Source: Hymenopus coronatus (lineage: Eukaryota > Arthropoda > Insecta > Mantodea > Hymenopodidae). From it: a stretch of DNA of 64,000 nt. Location: the NCBI GenBank assembly GCA_030762935.1, contig CM060898.1:98649281-98713280 (forward strand), in the 5' to 3' direction. The notes beneath the pieces were generated by a model, which did not search any database, had not been told where the DNA came from, and saw only the letters and a program-made list of their open reading frames with translations. This document shows positions 1-10,769 of this stretch, piece by piece. Position numbers and translations under genes: made by a program. Numbering within the stretch: the stretch's first letter is position 1; every line of letters starts with the position of its first letter.

Positions 1-31
1 TTATTAGTTCTATTTCGTCATTCCTCATCTT

Positions 32-902
32 TACTTTCTCTACATGTACTATGTACATAGTGTATAGAGAAGGTATTGTATTGCACCCAAAAAATCGATA
101 CCGAGATTTCACTGGAAATACATGTTTTGGGTGCCCCTGAATCCAAAAGAGCATTTTTTGGAAAAAGGTCCGTGAGTGTGTGTGTCTGTGTGTCTGTGGA
201 CAGCATATCTCAAAAACGAAAAGACCGTTAAATACCAAACTTGATATTTAAGTTTGGTATCTTCCAAGGGTGCGACACGAAGATTTTCAAGAAAATGCTC
301 CCGCCCCGAACTACCCTTTACGTGGGACTTTATTCGAAAAATTTTATTTTCTCAAAAATGGCTCTAACGATTTTGATTAAAATGTCAAATATTAAAGATA
401 TTTACCTGACAAATAATATGTATATCTTGGATTTCCTGGGAACAGCCTCTGAAGACTACTTTATTCTGGATGAATTTTACGGAATTTTGCATAACTGCTA
501 AACTGTAAGAGATGCGTAATAACTTAACACACAAAAAATTTAGGGCACATTAAAACACACAATTTATGTTATATATTTTTTTTCGTGAAGTTGATCGTTT
601 TTGACATATTCCTTGTTTTTAGTTTCAGGTATTAATAACTTATACTTTTCTCATACAGGAACTACTGTCCATACAAACAAAGAAACTTCAGTCACATAGC
701 AACAAGTTTTTGATTATCAGTTTAGGCTATAGAACCCCCTTATTTCCCTTCTACTTACAAGGAAGCAAGTAATAAGACTATTTCTGCTATTTTTTTTTTT
801 TTTTTGTTATTAAAATGAAGTAAATAGAAGCATAAGCTTTTTAACAATAATTTGTTGCAGAGATGTAGAGAAAGTCATCTGAGTGGAACACATCAGATTT
901 TT
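32..902 (+). repeat. R1 repeat, near full-length copy
   Basis: This is the reference copy of the dispersed family I call R1. It begins TACTTTCTCTACATGTACTA, and a palindrome (ACTATGTACATAGT) lies at about 48-61. It then carries the family block around CCCAAAAAATCGATACCGAG, a GT-rich stretch, a long AT-rich middle, and the 3' motif GATGTAGAGAAAGTCAT followed by GGAACACATCAGATTTTT. An open frame of 86 codons at 241-501 recurs in other copies, but I do not call it a gene. No transposase is encoded. I infer a non-autonomous element, class unknown. Confidence 0.85.
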
Positions 903-1049
903 ATATTTGGATCCACACATTCTCCGTAATGTCTTTCTTTCCCACATCCGATTCTAAGCTGGTCAGACTTTAACATACACCAAGTTCCCACTGCATAAGT
1001 CACTACAGTTAATTACTGTTTTGTATTTTTCCTTTTTTACTTTCTGGAT

Positions 1050-1560
1050 TTCAAAAGGGGAAGAAGGGCCCAATGATATCCATTTCCCATTCGTAATCTT
1101 CCTTTAACTTCCTTCCATATTGTCTATTTTCTGTTATAATTAAACCCAAGTATTTGAAGCTCCGGACCCTAGCGAAATCACAATCTTGTATAGATATTTT
1201 AGCATAGTTAGCCCATCTATTTTCATCTGTAAATGCACGTATAATATACTTTGTTTTATTCGTGTTCACCTTCAGTCCAAGTTTAGCTCTTTCCTGTTGT
1301 AACTGAGAAAACCTTAATTGTAGTTCTGCAAATTAGAACAATGTCATCTGCATAAGCCAATATCTATTACAAATCGTACCACCTGATCATCTGGGTTAAG
1401 TTCCATTTTCTAACTGCTCTTTCTAATACAATATTAAATAAAGGAATAACACTAAACCCCAAGGAACAACCTACACACACCACATAAAAGACAGAATGGC
1501 AGCATCTATTAGAGCCATGAATAACATAAAGCATCTGCACAGGATTTCTATCCAAACAGC
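1050..1560 (-). pseudogene. LINE reverse transcriptase remnant (RTE-like)
   Basis: Read on the minus strand, this matches the palm and thumb part of a non-LTR retrotransposon reverse transcriptase. A block resembling SLSPLLFNIVLEKAVR (here FSVIPLFNIVLERAVRKWN) is followed by the catalytic YADD at 1343-1354, then NTNKTKY and FKYLGLIIT near 1130-1265. The pieces lie in different frames with stops between them, so it is dead. The spacing fits RTE or BovB-like LINEs; the clade is an inference. The endonuclease and 3' end are missing. Confidence 0.7.
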
Positions 1561-2609
1561 TTAAAAATCTTCAAAATAAAGATAATACCAATCATCACTT
1601 ATGGACTACACAAAGAATGCCACTTTAGAGTCGGTCAAGGATTAGCGCCGTGAAGTACTCAATCAAAAAACGTGTACATACCTTTGAAGAGTTGCGCCAG
1701 CTATGCTCGTTCCTGTAGAACACAAGTTACCTCTTACTCAGGGGAGAAAAGATTGACTGAGATATGTAGCACGTGATAAACTCAAAAAACACAACAGATA
1801 TTTACTTAATTTCACAAAATGAATGCTTTTATTATTCTATGTTGCTGGTTGAGGCACTAACTCTACGAGCGACTCCCGACATAAAAATTCATGACATAAT
1901 CATTTAAAGTGCTAGTTATGTTCTTGCTGAGTTCTTATGATCTTACTGCACTAACACTAACATTAATCTTCGCTGTCCGCGTAACATTTACGATAAGCCT
2001 TGACAGTCACAAAAACAAGTAACAATCACAATATCAAAAACCAAGTAACAAGAAGCAAATTAGCCTCATACTAAGCAAGTAACCAAGTAATATTTAGCAA
2101 ATTAGCCCGATTTCTTGTACGCGCTTCGCTTAAATACCTTTCTGATTGGCTACAAAGAAGCGCGAAAAATAGCGTTGTCACGTTACTGACTGGGTAATTT
2201 CTTGGTATTCCACCCACGTGATCATTCTTTACAATGAGAAAGTACCACTCTCCAGAATATTATGGGATAACCCTTCATTTAACCTTCGGCATATTACTTG
2301 TGTCTCTGATGTTCTAAAAAATCTTGCTCTAGAATGGCATTGTCTCCTTAGCCTTAACAAAGCAAGTAACCTTGGCGAGCATAATAGAAGCTTCTACACC
2401 CTAACGTTCTGCGTTCTACTGAAGCAGATATTTCTTATATTAAATCTACGAGGTACGTCCAGAAAGTAAGTTCCGTTTCAATTTATCTCCGCTGCAGCGC
2501 TGCGATCGCAGTTCCGCACATGCGCGGTAGACGCTCTGTATCAAGGAGAAGTAACGTGCGCCATTTGAGATCGCTGTCAGCCACAAACGCTTTGTTCTGC
2601 TTGTTTACA

Positions 2610-3192
2610 ATGTTGGTGTTGATTGAAAATCCCGCCGCTTGTGAAATCAGATCTGTGATTCATTCTCTGAATGCTAGGAAAGTGAAACCAATTGAAATTT
2701 ATCGGCAAATTTGCGAAGTTTACGGACAAAATGCGATGAGTGATTCAATGGTGAGAAGATGGGTCCGACAGTTCAATGAAGGACGTAGTGAAGTGCACGA
2801 TGAAGAACGAAGTGGGCGTCCATCTTTGGTTACAGAAGAACTGGTTCACGAAAAACCTCCTACAGGGATTTGGCTGGGACGTGTTTGACCATCCTCCGTA
2901 CAGCCCTGACCTCGCTCCTAGCGACTTTCATCTGTTCTTACATCTCAAGTCTTTCCTTGGCGGTCAACCAAAGATGGACGCCCACTTCGTTCTTCATCGT
3001 TCACTTCACTACGTCCTTCATTGAACTGTCGGACCCATCTTCTCACCATTCAACAATGACGAAGAGCTGAAAGAAAATATTTCCAACTTTTTGAAGACAC
3101 AGGCGGCAAACTTCTATGAAGAAGGTATACAAAAACTTGTGTCACGCTATGACAAAAGCCTGCAAAATTTCGGCAGTTATGTGGAAAAGTAG
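2610..3192 (+). pseudogene. mariner transposase, core deleted
   Basis: The probable native start is ATG 2610, followed by a helix-turn-helix DNA-binding region (IYRQICEVYGQNAMSDSMVR, then RRWVRQFNEGR). Near 2850 the sequence jumps, with a frame change, to the C-terminal block FDHPPYSPDLAPSDFHLF that follows the second catalytic aspartate. About 450 bp carrying the first two catalytic aspartates are gone. An inverted 80-bp copy of the N-terminal coding part then interrupts the reading, and the ordinary C-terminus resumes and stops at 3190-3192. No active enzyme can be made. Confidence 0.9.
2747..3050. repeat. 80-bp inverted repeat inside the mariner
   Basis: Positions 2747-2826 and 2971-3050 are reverse complements over 80 bp; I see one mismatch (GTGCAC against GTTCAC). 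The 144 bp between them would form the loop. The left arm is transposase coding sequence, and the right arm is its inverted copy placed in the C-terminal part of the gene. Confidence 0.95.
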
Positions 3193-3348
3193 TTTAAGAG
3201 TTGTAGAATTTTGTGCAATAAATAATTATTCTGTATCTGTACACGATTTAATTTTATTACCAAACGGAACTTACTTTCTGGACGTACCTTGTATACAAAA
3301 CTAATAATTAAAATAATAAGATGCATAGCGTACTAATATACTGTCGCA

Positions 3349-4630
3349 TAATGCCCCTATGAAGAAGTTAAAATTTTTCTTAAGTATTTATTTACATTTC
3401 CACCACCCTCAGCTGGTACCTCGGGTTCACTAACCTATTATTCACAACAACTCTGGTTCTCTCTCTTTTTCTGTTTACAGGTTCACAGTCTTGCTACCTG
3501 AACTCTTGTATATGTGTTACACTTTTACCTAAAGCATCTAAAGTCGGAGTCGTTGGATAAGTGCCTCATCACATTTAGTTACATGTTAATTTTTACATAA
3601 CACTACTTACTAGCCTAAGTCAAATTTATAATAGAACCTTTATATACATACATAATTTGTAAGTTCACAACACACTTATTTCTTGGTAAGATACTATATT
3701 ACAACATTCTGTAGTAAGGAAATTAAATGTTTTTCAATTTGATTTTTAGTTTTCTCCTCTTTTCCGCTATCAACTTTTAACAACTATTATAAGGGCTATC
3801 TCCTTCTTTTCTTCATTGTCCTTTTGTCCCTTCCACTTTCAACTTCCACACGATAAGTATATAAAATACACTGGTTATTACCTAATTTATTTACATTGTA
3901 TATAGTTCTTAACCTTATAAGAATATTAGTCTTTATCGACTAAATAATTTGACGTATCAGTACCCTATTCACAATAGTAAGATTTGATATTAATTGATTA
4001 CCCTATAGAACGGGATACTTTGATATTTACTTGATGTTAGTAACTATTAATTTCCTTCTATTAAACATCATAGCCATAAGCATTATTATATTTCCCATTG
4101 ATCATTTTCTCTTTTTTTTTTTCTTTTTCTTTCCCTTTTTTATTTTAAAATTCCTCAGTGTTGTCACATTGAATTTCTTTGGTACATTTTTGAAAACAAA
4201 GTATTGTTTGAAGACAAAGTATTGATTTGTCTGCTCAATGAATTTTATAGGTAACTCTTTCTGTTGTTCTGAAAACTTGGTGGCAGTAACTCTACAAATG
4301 TATAACTGTGTGAGGAATAAACGCTATTAAACGATATGTGTGCATTACTCTCATTAATTCTAGTGTACTACCCCCTATCGGTATAACTTTCTTCTCGAGC
4401 TACACTCATTTCAATATTCTGTGTATTTAACACAAAACTTACATTATATCTACACCTACAAGTAATTCACACTTTTTCTATTCCGAAGAAGAAGCTAACA
4501 TGTTTGATTCTGAGCTCCATTTTACCTCAATTTTGATACTGAATTCATAGTTACTTTTCGCTATTTCCCATTTCTGATTTTGGCAATAAACCTGCATTTC
4601 CCCTTGAATTAACTTATTTGAGTTCCATTT
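3349..4630. other. retroelement interior without recognisable coding
   Basis: This AT-rich stretch lies between the 3' LTR and the gag-like frames. The first bases (minus-strand AGGGGCATTA) resemble a polypurine tract. The rest contains T-rich runs near 4110-4140 and no frame I can match to a protein. Pol should lie here in an intact element and is absent. Confidence 0.5.
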
Positions 4631-4633
4631 TGC

Positions 4634-5369
4634 CTAAATGTTATTATTTAATCCATGATTACCTTTCTCTAATTTCCTTTTTTGATCTTGCAAATTAGCT
4701 TGCATTTCCCCTTGAATTAACTTCCTTTCTTTATTTGATTGTAACTCAACTCCCCCTTGAAGTGACTGAGTTGTTTCTTGTATTTGGTTTCCCTGTTTTA
4801 TTAAAACCCGGTCCACCTGTTCTAAGCTTTCACCTTCTTTTTTCAATTTTTTTCCCTCTAACACACTAGGGTTTCCTTCCATTTGGAGGGATATTTTCTC
4901 TATCTTAAGATCTAACCCATTATTAATTCTTTTTATTTCCTTGTTCTGGTTTTGAAAATTAACTTGCGTTTCCCCTCGTAATGACTCCATTTGTGATTCA
5001 TTTTTCTCCTGAAATGTCTGCATGTCCCCTCGTAATGACTCCATTTGTGATTCAAATTCAGTTTTAGACATAACAAAAAAATCAGCTAAATTTTGTGGAT
5101 TCTGGCTTCTGTCTCTCAAAGTTGATTTTTTCTACCTGCTTCCGGCCATTGTTATTAAATACTTCTCCCACTCCCTCTGAAGTATGCAACATGTTTCGGT
5201 TTGAAGAACCGTCCCTAGACCTGCTTAATTCTGGGCTATTATGTTCCCCTTGACCCTGTTTTCCTTCAGTATATGGTTCACTTTCAGTATTTACTGTTAC
5301 TGTATTTTGTGTACCCTCTCCTTCAATATTATCTGATTTCATTGGGCCTAGCATTTTTACACAAATCAC
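4634..5369 (-). pseudogene. gag-like coiled-coil protein remnant of the LTR element
   Basis: Two overlapping minus-strand frames (5369-5082, then 5119-4634) probably come from one gag gene split by a frameshift. The first is polar and low in hydrophobic residues. The second is a heptad-rich coiled coil with an internal duplication: SQMESLRGDMQTFQEKNE is followed directly by SQMESLRGE. Long charged coiled coils like this are typical of the N-terminal gag of arthropod LTR elements. No capsid or zinc knuckle is seen. The position between two LTRs is the main support. Confidence 0.5.
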
Positions 5370-5717
5370 CCTTTTGCTTCTTAATAGTATGAAAATTACA
5401 AAATATCTTTCTTCCCATCCAAAATATCTATATTAGTATTACTGAAAATGTTTGTCTGACCCTTTTGTTTCTTGTAGCTGGTTCTACACTTTTTCTTTCA
5501 CTAACGAGACACTTTTTACACTTCACCTAAAGGATAACTCACTCACAATTGATGGTCTAGGCGTTCTAATGCTTATAGTTAACTGTTGACTGGTGACGTT
5601 ATCAAGGTGCCCCTTCCTTGAGACTTTTGATTGCCGTCTAGATGTTCTCCGAAGTTTTGCACTTAATTATTTCTTTGTTGCGTCATTCTTTATAATTCGG
5701 GCTCCACGTTCGGGCTC

Positions 5718-6214
5718 CAATATGCCGCTGTTTCGTGTGTGACGCCAGTATGTCGCCGTCGTATTGGTCTACCTTAGAGTCGGTCAAGGATTAGCGCCGT
5801 GAAGTCCTCTATCAACAAACAAATGTGTTCCTTTGAAGTTTGAAGAGTTGCGCCAGCTATGCTCGTTCCTGTAGAACACAAGTTATATCTTACTCAGGGG
5901 AGATAAGATTGACTGAGATATGTAGCACGTGATCATTCTTTATAATGAGAAAGTACCGCTTTCCAGAATATTATGGAATAAACCTTCCTTTAATCTTCAG
6001 CATGTTACTTGTGTCTCTGATGCTCTAAAAAATCTTGCTCTACAATGGCATTGTCTCCTTAGCCTTAACAATGCAAGTAACCTTAACGAGCATAATAGAA
6101 GCTTCTACACCCTAACGTTCTGCGTTCTACTGAAGCAGATATTTCTTATATGAAATCTATACAAAACTAATAATTAAACTAATAAGATACATAGCGTACT
6201 AATATACTGTCGCA
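5718..6214 (-). repeat. 5' LTR with an internal deletion
   Basis: It matches the 3' LTR at both ends but lacks 445 bp from the middle. The join at 5926-5933 is a single CACGTGAT. In the undeleted copy the same 8-mer occurs at 1770-1777 and again at 2215-2222, so the loss looks like a deletion between short direct repeats. It also keeps the empty target of the mariner insertion. Confidence 0.75.
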
Positions 6215-6370
6215 GGGTAGAACGTACATTGTACTTGGTAGAGAAAGAATAATATATATAAATATGTAAATAAATTACATATTCAAAAGTTTAAGCATAT
6301 GTACAAGTTATTCTTAACTATCAACTAAACAACCTAACTGATAACATGTTAAGATGTAGATACAATAATT

Positions 6371-6526
6371 ATTTTTTCTACATGTACCAGGTACCTAGAG
6401 TATAGAAAAGGTATTATTGTATTCGACCCAAAAATTCTATATGGAGATTTTGATGTTTTTGAGGTCCTCTTAGTCCAAAAAAAGTATTTTTAAAAAAAGG
6501 TACGTGTGTGTCTGTATGTGCGTGTT

Positions 6527-6569
<43 letters not shown>

Positions 6570-7280
6570 ACAACATAGTCAAAAACGAAAAGACCGTTAA
6601 ATTCCAAACTTTGTATTTAAGTTTAGTGACTCCCTAGAATGCTGCACGAAGATTTTCAAGAAAATTCCGAACTACCTTTTACATGGAAAATGTTTTGAAA
6701 TTTTTATTTTTCTCAAAAATAGCTCTAATGATTTTAATTGAAATGTCGTACATTAAAGATATTCACATCACAAATAAAGTGAATATCCTGAATTTTCTGG
6801 GAATAGCTTCTGAAGACCTGTTCATTCCAGATCAATGTTGCTGAATTTTGCATAACTGGTAAACCGTAAGAAATAAACAAAACCTACCACACACACAAAA
6901 TGTAGATCTCGTTAAAACACATAAAATGCATCTGTCATTTTTGTGCAGAGATGTCCGTTTCCGAGATATTCCTTGTTATCGGTTTCAATTTTAAACTATG
7001 TACATTTTCTCAAACAGAATCACTTTTCGTTTCATCTCTCTTCTGTTTTACTAGCAATGCAAAGCGAATCAAACTTCAATTGTTTCACGTGGTGACCAAC
7101 TTTTGTTTACTATCGCCTTGCCTAAAGCACTCCCTTATTTCCTTTCTATTACAAGGAAGTAAGTAATAAGACCATTTCTCGATTAGCATGATATAAATAA
7201 AAGAATAATCTTTTGTACGAATAGTTTGTTTTCAGAACAGGTAGAAAAAGTCATGCGAATAAAACACATCAGACATTTTA
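6371..7280 (+). repeat. R1 repeat, full-length copy
   Basis: It runs from TTTTCTACATGTACCAGGTA to a diverged 3' end (GGTAGAAAAAGTCATGCG, then AACACATCAGAC). The GT-rich internal stretch has expanded to a (GT)n microsatellite at about 6530-6567. It is more diverged than the copy at 32-902. Confidence 0.8.
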
Positions 7281-7331
7281 AGTTATTAATATATTTTCAG
7301 TTTGAAATTTAATTGTTACAAATAGTACTTT

Positions 7332-7452
7332 TTACTTTCTCTGTTTATACGTAATGCACAGATAGAGAAATTATTGCATTCCACCCCAAAATTCGATTGC
7401 AATGTTTCACCGGAAATACTGTTTTATGGTCCCCTGTGTCCAAAAAAATCAT
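7332..7452 (+). repeat. R1 5' fragment
   Basis: It has only the first 120 bp of R1, from TACTTTCTCTGTTTATACGT through the CCACCCCAAAATTCGATT block to the conserved 'GTCCAAAAAAATCAT' point. It lies about 50 bp after the end of the previous copy. Confidence 0.7.
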
Positions 7453-8020
7453 ATTCCCCCTATTTTATGATTCTAATTTATACATAGTGTTTATAAGCAT
7501 ATACTTAAGAGCAGAAACTGCTGTCAAAAATCACACGAAGTGATATGTGACATAACTTAAAATCGGGCAATAAACTAATATTAATATCCACAAATATCCA
7601 CACACACAGAACCTAAAATCCGCTGCTAATTTCCTTTGACTTCTTAAGTCCATTATTCTTTTCAAAGGCCTTTGCTATTCTCTTCTTTTTCGCTTGCTCT
7701 GTCTCCACTTTCGTTGGCAGAATCATACACTTCAAACCCTCGGACCCGACTGCGTTTGACCTTTCTTTTGCTGTCCTAATTGTCTGCTTGCATTAGCTTC
7801 TTCTTTCTTTTCATACTTAATGACGTCCTGAGATAACTAGCACATCTTTAACGTCTAATACAGCAATTCTTCATTAATTTATTCTTCTTCTACTTAAATA
7901 TTCTGCATCTATTACACTTTAGTCAATAATTGAATTATCTTTAACACCACTTAAACAATCTTTATATTTTTACTTTCTCTAGCTTCTATTTACATGTATA
8001 TGGTAAAATGAAATGGCATT
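7453..8020. other. unassigned AT-rich sequence
   Basis: I see no coding frame or repeat I recognise here. There is a short TTC-rich pyrimidine patch around 7680-7830. Confidence 0.4.
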
Positions 8021-8289
8021 TTACTTATGTGCGCTCTTTAACTGCTGTGGTTCTCAGCGTCCCATTCTAAATTGGGCGTGAAAGACCGCTTAATTGTGCT
8101 CAGAGGTCTCTCTATCAGACTTGAGGGTCTTTTACGCGCCGTAAATCTATGACCCGGGACCAACGGCTTTACTTCCGTTTCGAAGGAAGCCATGCTAAGG
8201 ATTTAACGCCCGAAAAAAATTATCGTCCGAGCAGGGTTTGAACCCGGGAATATGAAGTTAGCTAGGTAACCATTACACCACGGAGGGCG
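8021..8289 (-). mobile_element. SINE family 4, near full-length
   Basis: On the minus strand it starts with a tRNA-like head (CTCCGTGGTGTAATGGTTAC, later the B-box GGGTTCAAACCC). A conserved body follows: CTTAGCATGGCTTCCTTCG, CATAGATTTACGGCGCG, GAATGGGACGCTGAGAACCA, AGCAGTTAAAGAGCGC. The same body recurs at 16046, 44990 and 46371. The head touches the next R1 copy directly. Confidence 0.8.
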
Positions 8290-9055
8290 ACATGTATATA
8301 ACAGATAGAGAAGGTATTGTATTCCACCCAAAAATTCCATGTCAAGATTTCACCAGAAATACCCATGAATCCAGAAAAAGCATTTTTAGAAACATGTCCG
8401 TGTGTGTCTGGGCAGCATAACTCAAAAGCGAAAAGTCCGTAAAATACCAAACTTGATATTTAAGTTCAATATGTTCCAGGAATGCGACACAAAGATTTTC
8501 AAGTAAATCCCGCTGCTCCCACTACCCTTTATGAGGAATATTTTTTCGAATGTTTTTATTTTCTCAAAAATTGCTCTAACGATTTAGATATATTTAAATT
8601 TTTTGTAGTGTTTAACGGCCGCTTTTACTACTTGTGGCACCGCAGGCGATGATACTGGTGATACATGGAATGAAGATGGAGCACCGGTGGGATGGGATGG
8701 CGGGGAAACCGGAGAACCCGGAGAAAATCCGCCCCTGCGCCGCTTTGCCCACCATAAATCTCACATGGGACCGCAAGGTATGTTTAAGATACTTTCATGA
8801 CAAATGAAATGTACCTATACCTTGCATTTTTTTGGGAATAGTCTCTGAAGACCTCTTCATTGGATGACTTTTGTGTGACTGGTAAACAGTATGAAATAAT
8901 CAAAAGCTTACTTTATAAAAAGTATATATAGATATCATTAAATCACAAAATTTATATTATATACTTTTTTTTCAGAGTACCCGTTTCCGAGATATTCCTT
9001 GTTATTGGTTTCAGTTTTAAACTACTGAAACTTTTCTCAAGTGGGAAAATATCTC
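8290..9055 (+). repeat. R1 repeat with a SINE insertion
   Basis: The first bases of R1 are missing; homology starts at ACAGATAGAGAAGGTATTGT. A family-1 SINE splits the copy at about 8598-8778. R1 resumes with TGTTTAAGATACTTTCATGA and fades near 9055, before its 3' end. Confidence 0.75.
8598..8778 (-). mobile_element. SINE family 1, 5'-truncated, inside R1
   Basis: The body is recognised by AACCGGAGAACCCGGAGAAA and CGCCGCTTTGCCCACCATAA. The far end TAGTGTTTAACGGCCGCTTT with a T-run is the A-rich tail of the other strand. The tRNA head is missing. Short similar sequences on both sides (TATTTAA and TGTTTAA) may be a target duplication. Confidence 0.7.
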
Positions 9056-10144
9056 TTCAAGCAATCCACGACTACAGTGTGCACTGTTTAAAACGCCAGT
9101 GAATGATTTATTCGCTGGCAACCGCTTCTTTTTACAATGGTTTTTATGACCATCAACATATTGTATAATATATTAAATTTATTTTCTTTCGATACTTTTG
9201 AGTCCTATTTCGCATATCATTTGTATTTATATCGTGCTACTGCATAATTATCTATAAAGGAATATAATCATGGTGCGCTCACTCAACATTTCTAAAGAAA
9301 TTATTTTCGTTTTTATACCTATAACATTTTAATTTCCTTCTTATCTAACGAGGTTTTCCAACATGAAAGAGACATAAATGCTTCCTTATATCCATTGTAA
9401 GCTAATATAAACATTTACATGGCAAGGTCGAAATATATATTTTAACCTGATAATAGTATTTGAATATTATATTCAGATGCATTTGAATGTGGTCGTTTAA
9501 AGGAAAATATTGATTTTGGGAAGAATGTTTGCCACTTGAGTTAAGCGCATTCCCCCGTTTTATTTACAGCATTTACAATTAATGTTCTATTCAGTTGCAA
9601 AATTTCAGTTGCCGCGTTCTAAGATGGCTTGGCGAAATAAAACTAACCATGTAATTTGCTGAAAGGAGGAGTTTTATCAGAAAGAGTTTCTATTAATATG
9701 TCAAACTTATATTTTGCGCAGGTCAGGAAAATAAAGATTTAAAAAAGGAAACAAATAAGAGGGTATTTTCCGACTTTTCTGGTATTCGAAAAAAGCTCCT
9801 TTTACTATTCTGCTCGCATGCACGGATGCTGCTGATCAAACTTACCCCTGTAGCAAAGCTCCCAATACTAGAAGTGTTTTACTTCAGAGTGTTTCACTAC
9901 TTAATCGAAACACAGTAATAACACATTTTCTACAATATTTTCGCAATATTTTCCGTTAGTTTACAATGATTTCTGAAATATTGGTTTCAAAAACTGCGAG
10001 GTAAGCGAATGGCTGCTATGCCGTCTTGAACACAAAAGGAAGGGAGGCAAATGGCAAATATCACCTATGCAGGAACGCCTGAGAATTAGTACATACCTGC
10101 TAAGGAAAATAAAAATGTATGACAATAGTGTTTTAACGAATTCT
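9056..10144. other. unassigned AT-rich sequence
   Basis: No convincing gene or known repeat is visible in this stretch of about 1.1 kb. The ORFs are short and AT-driven. Confidence 0.4.
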
Positions 10145-10757
10145 ACATTTTACGTGTAGTAATATCTTTCCTACCTCTTGCGGTATACCAGTTGTTAAAA
10201 ACTCATTAAGAATGAAGAGGTCTTCATAGGCTACTCCCAGAAACTGAAGATCTGCATGTTATTTGTCATGTAAATATCCTTAATATACGACATTTTAAAC
10301 AAAATCATTACCACCATTTTTGAGAAAAAAAATCAGAAAATTTCCATGTAAAAGGTAATTCGGAGTGCGGAGATTTTCTTGAAAATCTTGGTGTTACATC
10401 CTTGGAAGATACTACACTTAAATACCAAGTTAGGTATTTTTCGTTTTGGAACCGTGCTGTCCCGAGACACATACACACGTACCTTTCTCTAAAAATTTCT
10501 TTTTTGGGCCTCAATATATATATATATATATTCGTTAAAATCTCGACATCGTTATTTTGAGTGGAATAGAATAACGATGGAATGAAGCTGGAGCATCGGT
10601 GGAATGTAATGACGGGGGAAACCGGAGAACCCGGACTTTGTCCACATAAATCTCAAATGCGGTCGCTTGGGATCAAACAGTCTAGGTGAGAGGTGAGTGG
10701 TCTAACAACTCGGCCACGGCGCGGCCTAGTATGTGTAGAGAAAGTAAAAATCGGATG
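10145..10757 (-). repeat. R1 repeat, minus orientation, split by a SINE
   Basis: R1 is read in reverse from the middle of the element (TACGACATTTTAAACAAAAT, TTGAGAAAAAAAATCAG, CATCCTTGGAAGATACT). A (TA)n run lies at 10517-10531. A family-1 SINE occupies 10569-10727, and the R1 terminus TGTGTAGAGAAAGTAAAAA follows at about 10734-10752. Confidence 0.75.
10569..10727 (-). mobile_element. SINE family 1 with tRNA head, inside R1
   Basis: On the minus strand the head reads CCGTGGCCGAGTTGTTAGAC, like the A-box of a tRNA-Ser or tRNA-Leu, with a B-box-like GTTTGATCCC. The body AACCGGAGAACCCGGACTTT matches the copies at 8598, 17338 and 54190. Confidence 0.7.
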
Positions 10758-10769
10758 TGTTAGGATGAC

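Larger units (their letters stand above)
2449..3291 (+). mobile_element. mariner element nested in an LTR
   Basis: This is a complete Tc1/mariner insertion of 843 bp. The inverted ends read CGAGGTACGTCCAGAAAGTA at the left and, on the other strand, CAAGGTACGTCCAGAAAGTA at the right. TA target duplications lie at 2447-2448 and 3292-3293. The paralogous LTR near 6162-6175 keeps the unoccupied site AAATCTATACAAAACT, so the boundaries are exact. Full mariners are about 1.3 kb; this one has lost the catalytic centre of its transposase and gained an inverted internal copy, so it is non-autonomous. Confidence 0.95.
1628..3348 (-). repeat. 3' LTR, interrupted by a mariner
   Basis: It shares long stretches with 5770-6214 and 23512-24437, for example AGAGTCGGTCAAGGATTAGC, the block GTTGCGCCAGCTATGCTCGT and the terminus TACTAATATACTGTCGCA. 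Without the 843-bp mariner and its duplicated TA it is about 876 bp. The low-coordinate end lacks about 45 bp that the copy at 5718 keeps, so it was probably cut there. Confidence 0.75.
1628..6214 (-). mobile_element. internally deleted Gypsy-type LTR retrotransposon
   Basis: Two related blocks at 1628-3348 and 5718-6214 bracket an interior of about 2.4 kb. Both have the same orientation and end in TGCGACAGTATATTAGTACG when read on the minus strand, so I call them LTRs. Just inside the 5' LTR the minus strand reads GGAGCCCGAACGTGGAGCCC, a primer-binding-site-like leader. Just before the 3' LTR it reads AGGGGCATTA, like a polypurine tract. The interior keeps only gag-like frames; no protease, reverse transcriptase or integrase is visible. 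The element therefore cannot move on its own. The family assignment rests on layout and leader, not on pol. Confidence 0.65.

Noticed and set aside
18..206. Open frames in the R1 5' part (both strands, several copies) as genes
   Set aside because: They fall inside a repeat present about 20 times, often overlap on opposite strands, and lack consistent starts.
1561..1627. Plus-strand reverse transcriptase piece (KIIPIITYGL) opposite to the minus LINE
   Set aside because: Only about 15 residues. An inversion inside the LINE is possible but cannot be supported from this length.
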